A stretch of DNA of 8,031 nucleotides from Acidobacteriota bacterium (GTDB taxonomy: Bacteria; Acidobacteriota; Thermoanaerobaculia; Multivoradales; JAHEKO01): NCBI GenBank assembly GCA_029861655.1, contig JAOTZA010000149.1:1-8031 (forward strand), read 5' to 3'. Positions within the stretch are counted from its first letter, which is position 1; the number at the start of each line of letters is the position of its first letter. Shown here one piece after another: positions 1 through 5,623 of the stretch. The notes below the pieces were generated by a model that searched no databases, had not been told where the DNA came from, and saw only the letters and a list, made by a program, of their open reading frames with translations. A program made the position numbers and the translations under genes.

Positions 1-783
1 GTGCGGTGCTGACAGATCCTGTTGCACGAGCGTCCGTTCGGCGCCGTCACCATCCAGACGAAATCCCCCGACCTTCTGGCTCTGATAGTCGAGCGAGTAG
101 TAGCCCGGGGGCGCAAAGACTCTTAGTTTGCGCACTTTTTCCGCTGAGACTCGCGATGCGGTCAGGTTGGCGACACAACCCGAGGCCAGTTCCAGGCGCA
201 CGCTCGCGATGTCTGTTTTTTCGCTCAGAACCCGGACACCGACCGCATGGATGCTCTTGACTTCGCTCGGATCCAGGGCATGGAGTATCTGGAGATCGTG
301 GATCATCAGATCCAGCACGACATCGATGTCGAGGCTGCGCGGAGAAAACACGCCCATTCGATGGACTTCGACAAAACCGGGCTCGAGGCCGAGACCCAGA
401 AGCGCCTGCACCGCGGGGTTGAAGTACTCCACATGCCCCACCGCCAGCACTCGATTCCCCGCCGCGGCGATCAGTGCTTCCGCCTCGCGGTCATCGATCG
501 CAATCGGCTTCTCCACCAGGACATGAACTCCTCGCTCGAGCAGATTGCAGCCGATCTCGCAATGGTCGACGGTCGGCACCGCCACCACCGCGGCCTCGAT
601 ATCCCCAGCCAGGGCATCGAAACTGTCCGCGATGGCGCAGCCATGGCGAGCGGCGATCTCCTCCGACCGCTCGCCTGACAGGTCATAGATCCCGACGAGC
701 TCCGCCTCGGGAAGAGCGCTCAGGATCCGGACATGGTGCTGCCCGAGGGCACCGGTGCCGATGACACCGACTCGAGTCGCCAA
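1..783 (-). CDS. Gfo/Idh/MocA-family NAD(P)-dependent oxidoreductase, possibly GnnA-like UDP-GlcNAc 3-dehydrogenase (C-terminus cut by window edge)
   Basis: The reverse strand is open for 261 codons from a TTG at 783 to the left edge. The N-terminus (ATRVGVIGTGALGQHHVRIL) is a Rossmann fold with the nucleotide-binding loop GTGALG at residues 9-14. Further family marks are the EKP motif at 91-93 (the Lys is the usual catalytic/cofactor residue), VGHVEYFNP at 115-123, and D158-LMI-H162, the Asp-x3-His active-site pair. TTG is chosen because GGAGGAG (798-792) lies 8 nt upstream and the fold begins within five codons; no ATG or GTG lies nearer. The gene starts 3 nt after the lpxA stop, so it is probably co-translated with it. 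Family members oxidise sugar or sugar-nucleotide hydroxyls. GnnA of Acidithiobacillus and Leptospira oxidises UDP-GlcNAc at C-3 ahead of the GnnB aminotransferase, and in A. ferrooxidans these genes lie by lpxA. The substrate here is inferred from context only. Related WlbA/WbpB-type dehydrogenases are alternatives. Expected full length is roughly 310-340 residues, so the C-terminal part is missing. Confidence 0.9.
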   Translation of the reverse strand, partial: MATRVGVIGTGALGQHHVRILSALPEAELVGIYDLSGERSEEIAARHGCAIADSFDALAGDIEAAVVAVPTVDHCEIGCNLLERGVHVLVEKPIAIDDREAEALIAAAGNRVLAVGHVEYFNPAVQALLGLGLEPGFVEVHRMGVFSPRSLDIDVVLDLMIHDLQILHALDPSEVKSIHAVGVRVLSEKTDIASVRLELASGCVANLTASRVSAEKVRKLRVFAPPGYYSLDYQSQKVGGFRLDGDGAERTLVQQDLSAPH

Positions 784-786
784 CGC

Positions 787-1602
787 CTACTCTCCTCCGC
801 GGCCACCCCGTCGACCGGGGAGTCTGGTGATCACACCCCGTTCCGAGGAACGGATAAAGGCAATCAGATCGGCAACTTCTGCGGAGTCGCCAGCTTCGGT
901 CTCGATCCTATCGAGTGCCTGCCCGGTGTTGAGCCCGCCACGCAGCAAGATCCTCGCTGCGGCGTCTAGCCGGGCGATCGACTCTTCGCTCACTCCGGCG
1001 CGTTGCAGACCGATCGTGTTGAGACCCAGGCACACCGGCTTGATGCCGACGGTCTTCATAAACGGAAGTGCATCCTTGGTGATCACCGAGTAACCGCCGA
1101 TGTATGCGCGTCGACCGACCCGGCAGAATTGATGAACCGCAGTGAAGGCACCGACCGTCGCGCCATCGCCGACTTCGACATGCCCGGCCAAAGTTCCGGC
1201 ATTTGCAAAAACCGTATGGTCACCCACGTTGCAATCATGTGCCACGTGCGAGTAGGCCATGAACAGATTGCCGTCGCCGATTGTGGTCTTACCCCCACCG
1301 AGCCCCGTACCCCTGTGAACGGTGCAGAACTCACGGAAGTGATTCCGATCACCAACCTCGAGTACGGTTTCCTCTCCGCCGTACTTGAGATCTTGAGGGT
1401 CGAATCCGATGCAGGCGTTGCCATAGACCTTGTTTTCCGCACCCATTCGTGTCGACCGAGCAATCTGTGCGCCGGCACCGATCTCCGTATCGCGACCGAC
1501 CTCCACATCGGGACCGATAAACGCATGGGGGCCGACGACTACACCGTCAGACAGCCGCGCCGAGGGATCAACAACGGCGGTTGCGTGTACGACGCCAGCC
1601 AT
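787..1602 (-). CDS. lpxA: LpxA, acyl-ACP--UDP-N-acetylglucosamine O-acyltransferase
   Basis: This cytoplasmic enzyme catalyses the first step of lipid A synthesis, moving a (R)-3-hydroxyacyl chain from ACP to position 3 of UDP-GlcNAc. The 271-residue protein has the left-handed beta-helix hexapeptide pattern over about residues 3-175, followed by a helical C-terminal domain. It aligns with E. coli LpxA at a steady offset of -3. The catalytic His (E. coli H125) is H122 in SHVAHDC, with H119, H141 (AGHVEV) and H157 (AVHQFC) also kept. Q70, D71 and K73 (PQDLKY) match Q73, D74 and K76, and R201 matches R204. The E. coli chain-length ruler G173 is G170, consistent with a long (about C14) acyl chain. 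The E. coli R205 position is Ala202. About 11 residues rich in Gly/Arg (LPGRRGGRGGE) extend past the E. coli end; their Gly-Gly codons form the Shine-Dalgarno of the next gene. ATG starts 2 nt after the fabZ stop. Whether the substrate is UDP-GlcNAc or its 3-amino analogue cannot be decided here. Confidence 0.97.
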   Translation of the reverse strand: MAGVVHATAVVDPSARLSDGVVVGPHAFIGPDVEVGRDTEIGAGAQIARSTRMGAENKVYGNACIGFDPQDLKYGGEETVLEVGDRNHFREFCTVHRGTGLGGGKTTIGDGNLFMAYSHVAHDCNVGDHTVFANAGTLAGHVEVGDGATVGAFTAVHQFCRVGRRAYIGGYSVITKDALPFMKTVGIKPVCLGLNTIGLQRAGVSEESIARLDAAARILLRGGLNTGQALDRIETEAGDSAEVADLIAFIRSSERGVITRLPGRRGGRGGE

Positions 1603-1604
1603 CC

Positions 1605-2054
1605 CTACCGATCCACCATCGCGGACAGCAGAACGGCTTCCGCTGCCAGCTCTCCATCGACAACGGCTCGGCCGCTGAACTTGCAGAAACTGCGCCGCAA
1701 CCGGATGATCTCGACTTCGAAAAAGACCTGATCACCCGGCATCACCGGCCGGCGAAAGCGGGCGTTTTCTACACCGGTCAAATAGATGAGCTGTGAGTCG
1801 CGATCTGGCCGGTCATGGATGAGCAAGATCCCCGCCGCCTGAGCCATTCCCTCGACCAGCAACACGCCCGGCATCACCGGGTGGCCCGGAAAGTGGCCGC
1901 CAAAGAACGGCTCGTTGATCGAGACGTTCTTCGAAGCGCGGATCCGTACACCGGGCTCCATTTCGTGGACACGATCCATCAGCAGAAACGGATAGCGGTG
2001 CGGCAGGATCGAGAGGATCCAGCCGATCCCCCGCTCTTGGACTTTCTCGCTCAA
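1605..2054 (-). CDS. fabZ: FabZ, (3R)-hydroxyacyl-ACP dehydratase
   Basis: FabZ dehydrates (3R)-hydroxyacyl-ACP to trans-2-enoyl-ACP in cytoplasmic type II fatty acid synthesis. It competes with LpxA for 3-hydroxyacyl-ACP. The 149-residue length matches the family (E. coli 151). The hot-dog fold marks are clear: LPHRYPFLLMDR at 17-28, then NEPFFGGHFPGHPVMPG ending at residue 63. The catalytic His54 and Glu68 (LLVEGMAQ) sit at the same numbers as in E. coli FabZ. The start is a TTG at 2054, and it is effectively forced: an in-frame TAG lies nine codons upstream and no ATG or GTG occurs between. An AAGGA about 5 nt upstream supports it. The stop codon is 2 nt before the lpxA ATG, so fabZ and lpxA are very probably coupled. 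Upstream lies a 217-bp gap where lpxD would normally be. Confidence 0.96.
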   Translation of the reverse strand: MSEKVQERGIGWILSILPHRYPFLLMDRVHEMEPGVRIRASKNVSINEPFFGGHFPGHPVMPGVLLVEGMAQAAGILLIHDRPDRDSQLIYLTGVENARFRRPVMPGDQVFFEVEIIRLRRSFCKFSGRAVVDGELAAEAVLLSAMVDR

Positions 2055-2271
2055 TGTCTTCCTTCCCGGTCCGTCCGACTACCTTCGATCTTCTTCGAGT
2101 CCTGGGAGAGTTGTTCGGATGGACCGACTGCGCAACGGCCCGCAAGCCTTATCGAAGCGGCAATTCTGGCCTATCTGAACCTGGTTGTCGACCTAACCCG
2201 CTCTTGCGAGCGATACAGGCACAACGCGTGGAGGTCCTCCTCACAACGGCACCGTGGATCGCGGGTTCTTC
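2055..2271 (-). other. 217-bp intergenic gap between ompH and fabZ, the usual site of lpxD
   Basis: In the common cluster order lpxD sits between skp/ompH and fabZ. Here I see no hexapeptide-repeat coding in any minus-strand frame; the longest open stretch after the ompH stop runs about 41 codons and has no recognisable motif. The only structure noticed is a short hairpin at 2199-2212: a CGCTC/GAGCG stem which, on the transcribed strand, closes a GCAA tetraloop of the GNRA type. No U-run follows it, so it is not a typical intrinsic terminator. The gap is large compared with the 2-3 nt spacing downstream, so it may hold a promoter for fabZ-lpxA-oxidoreductase, but no convincing -35/-10 pair was found. 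Confidence 0.55.
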
Positions 2272-2862
2272 TCAACCTCCGCTCTGCGTGGCCCCGTCCA
2301 GCCTGGCGATGACCTGATCGGTGATATCTATCTCCTCGTCGGCAAAGATCAACCCGCTTTCGAACTTGCGGAAGATCAGCGCGAAGGCCCCCTCTCGGCC
2401 GACTTCGTTGATGATCGGAAACACCCTCTGCTGGATTTCACTAAACGTCGAGCGCTGGGCCTGTTCGAGTTCGCGCTGGCTGTCGGTGCCAAATCTCGAG
2501 ATCTCGACCTTCTTGTCCTCGATCTCCTGACGCAGTGCGCTCATCTTCTCCTCAGCGAGAGTCAGCTCACCCTCCTTGAGTTGGGCCTCGAGTGCCGCAC
2601 CTTCGGCGGTGAGAGCATCGAACCGGGCCTTCTTCTCGGCTTGCATCACCTCGAGCGAGCTGAGCGCCGCGCGTCCGGTTTCGGATGCCTCCATCAACCG
2701 ACCAATATCGATGACACCGACTCTCCCTTGGGGCTGGACCACCAACTGCGCGGCGTCGACCGGCGCCGCCTCCTCGGCGTAGACCGCCGCAACACCCCCA
2801 ACCAGGCCGGAAATGAGGAACAAAGCAAGAGAAGTGAGCGAAACACGAGAGCGAACAGACAT
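2272..2862 (-). CDS. OmpH/Skp-family periplasmic chaperone
   Basis: Skp/OmpH proteins are trimeric, tentacle-like periplasmic chaperones that hold unfolded outer membrane proteins on their way to the BAM complex. The 196-residue protein begins with a Sec signal peptide: basic n-region (SVRSR), a hydrophobic stretch at about residues 8-27, and likely cleavage after VYA at 29. The mature part opens with GRVGVIDIGRLMEAS, the usual start of the family (beta-strand plus 'D..R.....' helix). A charged, Ala/Glu/Lys/Leu-rich coiled coil follows at about 65-145, and then a C-terminal strand segment ending IDITDQVIARLD. A short acidic/Pro/Gln-rich linker (30-45) separates the signal peptide from the domain. 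ATG at 2862 is backed by AAGGAG 9 nt upstream. It lies downstream of bamA as in many Gram-negatives, but separated from it by a 254-bp gap holding a palindromic element. Confidence 0.92.
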   Translation of the reverse strand: MSVRSRVSLTSLALFLISGLVGGVAAVYAEEAAPVDAAQLVVQPQGRVGVIDIGRLMEASETGRAALSSLEVMQAEKKARFDALTAEGAALEAQLKEGELTLAEEKMSALRQEIEDKKVEISRFGTDSQRELEQAQRSTFSEIQQRVFPIINEVGREGAFALIFRKFESGLIFADEEIDITDQVIARLDGATQSGG

Positions 2863-2891
2863 GACAGAGATCTCCTTGTTGTTTGTGTCGG

Positions 2892-2909
2892 TGACTCGTC
2901 TCCGAGTCA
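2892..2909 (-). promoter_or_regulatory. Hairpin in the ompH leader
   Basis: Read on the minus strand, TGACTCG and CGAGTCA form a perfect 7-bp stem around a GAGA tetraloop of the stable GNRA class. It ends about 29 nt before the ompH ATG and 14 nt before its Shine-Dalgarno. No U-run follows, so a terminator is unlikely. It could stabilise the 5' end of an ompH transcript, or be a DNA operator; the function is inferred only from its position. Confidence 0.4.
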
Positions 2910-2937
2910 GGTAAACGGGGCGTGCTGGCTGTGGGGG

Positions 2938-3120
2938 CTAGCCTGACCTTCTCACCAGCGTTCGTCGCGAGAGGTCGGAAATGCTTGGAGATACAAGGCT
3001 TGCGACCGAGACCAAGGCAAGCGTACCTGACGTACGGTGAGGCGGTCGACGGGAGCGTAACGCAGTAGATTCAGGCACTTGCGACCTCGCAGTAGAAGGT
3101 TGGTGAGAAGGTCAGGCTAG
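2938..3120. repeat. 183-bp quasi-palindromic element (MITE or REP/ERIC-like) with perfect 20-bp terminal inverted repeats
   Basis: The left end (2938-2957) reads CTAGCCTGACCTTCTCACCA, and 3101-3120 is its exact reverse complement. Inward, an imperfect inverted repeat continues to about 2994 on the left and 3065 on the right, with blocks such as GCGA, GGTCG, TGC and TAC kept at matching places. The exact centre (3029) is a small hairpin: CGTAC 3022-3026 with GTACG 3032-3036. Extra inverted pairs are CGACCG 3003-3008 with CGGTCG 3043-3048, and GCTTGC 2998-3003 with GCAAGC 3017-3022. Short direct repeats occur too: CTTGCGACC at 2999 and 3078, CGCAGTAG at 3061 and 3088. The outermost CTAG on each side can be read as a 4-bp target-site duplication. 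The bamA stop codon (3119-3117) lies inside the right CTAG. No coding is apparent within it. In a bamA-ompH transcript it would fold as one long stem. Confidence 0.8.
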
Positions 3121-5531
3121 AACGTCGTTCCGACGCTGAACTGGAAGGTATCGAACCGATCGTCGTCGAGAGCATCGAGGTTCTGCGCCCAGATAAACCG
3201 CAGCGGGGCGCCAAAGATCGGCACCAACACCCGCAGCTCGAGACCCGCGGAGTAGCGCAAGGAATCGATGCTGGGCGACTGCTCATCCACGAACACGCTG
3301 CCGGCGTCGGCAAAGGCCACGAGACGAAACGGGCCGCCAAAGAGAACCTGAAACTCCAGGTTGAGCTGGAAGAAGGAGTCTCCGCCCAGCGGGAAGCCTG
3401 TCTCGTCTGTCACGGTCCTTCCCTGCTCATCCCGCACCCAGATCGACCTAAATCGAAAACCGCGCATGGAGTTCTCGCCACCCAGGTAGAAACGGTCCAG
3501 AAAAAACAGCTCGCGGCCGCCAAAGGGCTCGATCAGCCCGGCCTCGACATTGAAAGCCGTCAGCGTGCTCACCTGTGGGCCCTTGGTCAACGGCTTGAAT
3601 AGACTGAAGGAAGCTCGAGGTCTCACATACCAAGTGTCGCCGCCCAACACACCACCCGTGTACTCCACGCTCGCCGAATGCTGTCTCCCTTGGGTCGGCT
3701 GAAGGCGGCTGTCGCGACGATCGAAACCGTATGCCAAGCGCAGTGACGAGACTTGACGGCTCACATCCTGGTCGATGAGGGAGCCGTCGAGCGCCAGCAG
3801 CTGTCTCTGATCCGCTGAGTCGAAAAAACTGTAGGACAGGGACAGGTTGCTGAAAAGCCCGAGGCGCCTCCCATAGGTGAGGGTGGCACCTGTCGTATCC
3901 TGCAGAATCCGCTGACCGTCCAGAAGATCGTAATCGAGCTTGCGGCTAAAGACCTGGATCGCCGCATTTTGCGGCCGGTCCAGAAACCAGGGAATCGAGT
4001 AGGAGAGATCAAAGACATCCTGGCGTTTACCCGACTGTAGTGAAACGCCCAAGGTCTCACCGCGACCGAGAAAGTTGCGGGATCGAAACTGAAACTGGCC
4101 GAAGAAGCCGTCCACTTCACTAAAACCGGCACCAAACTGCATCTCGGTTCGATCGCCCTCGTCTCCTTTGATTGTCAGATCGACGGTCTTGTTCTCGTTG
4201 TCGAAGTCGAATGCCACCGGGTCGGTCTCATCGACCTTGAAGAACTCGAGCTGGCGCACGCGGAGTAGGCTGTTGCGCAGCGCACCGGAGTTGAGCACCA
4301 TCCCTTCCTGAATGGCAAGCTCACGCCGGATCACTTTGTCGCGTGTCGAACGGTTACCCTGGAAGTCGATTCGACCGATCGAGTACTGATCCCCTTCTTC
4401 GACGATCACCTTCACGTCGGCCACCTGGGCATCTCTCTCAATGACTTCCGACTGCACTTGCGCAAAAAGATGCCCGGTGTTTTGGTACACCTCGTTGATC
4501 GTCTCGATCCCCTTGTCGATCGTGTCGGACCGCAGCCAACCGCCTGAGGGCTTTTCGAATTGCGCCAGCAGCAATTCGTCGGAGAATGTTTCGTTCCCCT
4601 CGACCATGATCTCGCCCAGAGTCCAGCGCCCCCCCTCCTCCACCGGCACGGTGACAAACAGACGGCGGCGCTGTTCTTCCGGGCTGGCCGCGCCCGGCTT
4701 TGTCGCACGGACATCGGTTTTCGGCTCACCCAGAACCACGTTCTTGTAGCCCGCCTTGTGGTAGATCTCCCGGATCTTGTCCAGGTCCTCATCCAGAGTC
4801 GCAGGATTGAATACGTCCTTTTTGGTCACCTTGGCAAGAAGTCCAGATTCCTTGGTCTTCTTCATTGACCACTTGAGCCGGCGGTCGCCAAAAACCGTGT
4901 TGCCTTCGAAATCGATCTCGGCGATCCGGACTTTGTCTCCCTCATCGATCGAGAAAGTCACGGTGCGTTCGCTGGGCGAGGGAGCATCGATCTGGTACCT
5001 CGCCTGTGCAAGGCGAAAGCCCTTTTCCCGGTAAAGCGCCTCGATGGAACGCTTCAGACGTCGGAGATCGCCGAGGTTTAGCGCGTCACCCTCACGTACC
5101 TGCAGACGATCCTCGGCAATCCGATCGACGATGTCGCCGCGGCTAACTCTCTTGAGACCAACGTACTCGATCGAGCGCAGCAACGGCCTCTGGGTGACAC
5201 GGATCACCAGCTTGACTCCGCCCGCCATGCTCGAGGCCTCGATCGAGATATCGTCGATCAGCTCACGCTCCCACAACCTGTGCAGATTGTCGTTGAGCGT
5301 GGCTGGCTCATAGGGCTCTCCCTGCTTGACCCCAAGGTAGAACTCCAGAGTCTCGGCGGCCAGGCCCCCCAGGCCCTCGAATTCAATCGCTTGAACCGGC
5401 TGCCCGACCAGACTCTGCCCCTGGGCCGGGGCGATTGAGACCACGACCAGAGCGACCGCGGCGGTCGCAAAACGAGCCAAACAGGTTCTGAGGGCTTTGA
5501 GTCTCATTCCGTTTTCGGGCCGAAAAGCCAT
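3117..5531 (-). CDS. bamA: BamA, outer membrane protein assembly factor
   Basis: BamA is the central outer membrane subunit of the BAM complex, which folds and inserts beta-barrel proteins. From the ATG at 5531 it has 804 residues (E. coli 810). A signal peptide runs to about residue 36 (hydrophobic AVALVVVSIAPA, cleavage after APA). Five POTRA domains follow to about residue 455; recognisable strand starts are VQAIEFEGLGG, LLRSIEYVGLKRV, IAEIDFEGNTVF, LGEIMVEGNETF and IGRIDFQGNRST. The 16-strand barrel fills the rest. MRGF at 689-692 is the conserved (V)RGF loop-6 motif, and the protein ends in the beta-signal FQFSVGTTF with the terminal Phe. Start choice is uncertain: ATG 5531 has only a weak, distant AGGA, while ATG 5507 would begin directly at the signal peptide n-region (MRLKALRT) but lacks a spaced Shine-Dalgarno. 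The frame is open further upstream to a TTG at 5615, which is unlikely. The stop codon lies in the terminal CTAG of the adjoining palindromic element. Confidence 0.96.
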   Translation of the reverse strand: MAFRPENGMRLKALRTCLARFATAAVALVVVSIAPAQGQSLVGQPVQAIEFEGLGGLAAETLEFYLGVKQGEPYEPATLNDNLHRLWERELIDDISIEASSMAGGVKLVIRVTQRPLLRSIEYVGLKRVSRGDIVDRIAEDRLQVREGDALNLGDLRRLKRSIEALYREKGFRLAQARYQIDAPSPSERTVTFSIDEGDKVRIAEIDFEGNTVFGDRRLKWSMKKTKESGLLAKVTKKDVFNPATLDEDLDKIREIYHKAGYKNVVLGEPKTDVRATKPGAASPEEQRRRLFVTVPVEEGGRWTLGEIMVEGNETFSDELLLAQFEKPSGGWLRSDTIDKGIETINEVYQNTGHLFAQVQSEVIERDAQVADVKVIVEEGDQYSIGRIDFQGNRSTRDKVIRRELAIQEGMVLNSGALRNSLLRVRQLEFFKVDETDPVAFDFDNENKTVDLTIKGDEGDRTEMQFGAGFSEVDGFFGQFQFRSRNFLGRGETLGVSLQSGKRQDVFDLSYSIPWFLDRPQNAAIQVFSRKLDYDLLDGQRILQDTTGATLTYGRRLGLFSNLSLSYSFFDSADQRQLLALDGSLIDQDVSRQVSSLRLAYGFDRRDSRLQPTQGRQHSASVEYTGGVLGGDTWYVRPRASFSLFKPLTKGPQVSTLTAFNVEAGLIEPFGGRELFFLDRFYLGGENSMRGFRFRSIWVRDEQGRTVTDETGFPLGGDSFFQLNLEFQVLFGGPFRLVAFADAGSVFVDEQSPSIDSLRYSAGLELRVLVPIFGAPLRFIWAQNLDALDDDRFDTFQFSVGTTF

Positions 5532-5558
5532 CGGTGTCGTGTCGTCCTGACGCCCCCT

Positions 5559-5570
5559 TGCCAGCTGGCA
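5559..5570. promoter_or_regulatory. 12-bp perfect palindrome upstream of bamA
   Basis: TGCCAGCTGGCA lies 28 bp before the preferred bamA ATG, in the short clpC-bamA gap. Its location would suit an operator or a transcript hairpin element, but a 12-bp palindrome in GC-rich DNA may be chance. No matching second copy was seen in the window. Confidence 0.2.
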
Positions 5571-5571
5571 C

Positions 5572-5601
5572 GGCCGAGCGGCACGAAAAACGACCTCGGC
5601 C
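5572..5601 (-). promoter_or_regulatory. Possible hairpin after clpC / before bamA
   Basis: On the minus strand GGCCGAG (5601-5595) pairs with CTCGGCC (5578-5572), a 7-bp stem around a 16-nt loop containing TTTTT. It begins 22 nt after the clpC stop codon. The U-run lies in the loop rather than after the stem, so it is not a standard intrinsic terminator. It may be a weak or factor-assisted end for clpC, or a leader structure for bamA. Confidence 0.3.
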
Positions 5602-5623
5602 CGAGGGTGGTGCAAGATCCGTG

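Noticed and set aside
319..330. 12-bp palindrome GACATCGATGTC
   Set aside because: It lies within oxidoreductase coding sequence (Asp-Ile-Asp-Val) and is explained by codon choice; no regulatory context.
247..678. Plus-strand open frame (143 codons) opposite the oxidoreductase
   Set aside because: The minus strand here is a continuous, motif-complete Gfo/Idh/MocA gene.
1003..1731. Plus-strand open frame (242 codons) opposite lpxA and the end of fabZ
   Set aside because: It mirrors the codon pattern of lpxA; the product is low in recognisable structure and crosses the fabZ-lpxA junction.
2199..2212. Hairpin in the ompH-fabZ gap as an intrinsic terminator
   Set aside because: The stem is only 5 bp and no U-run follows on the transcribed strand.
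2055..2271. Decayed lpxD in the ompH-fabZ gap
   Set aside because: Translation of the minus-strand frames shows no hexapeptide-repeat or other LpxD-like residues, and the gap is far shorter than lpxD.
2254..2946. Long plus-strand open frame (230 codons) opposite ompH
   Set aside because: It is antisense to a clear OmpH/Skp gene with signal peptide and ribosome binding site; its product has no recognisable domain, and long antisense frames are common in GC-rich DNA.
5532..5615. Upstream extension of bamA to a TTG at 5615
   Set aside because: It would place 28-36 basic, Pro/His-rich residues before a normal signal peptide, and no good ribosome binding site precedes it.
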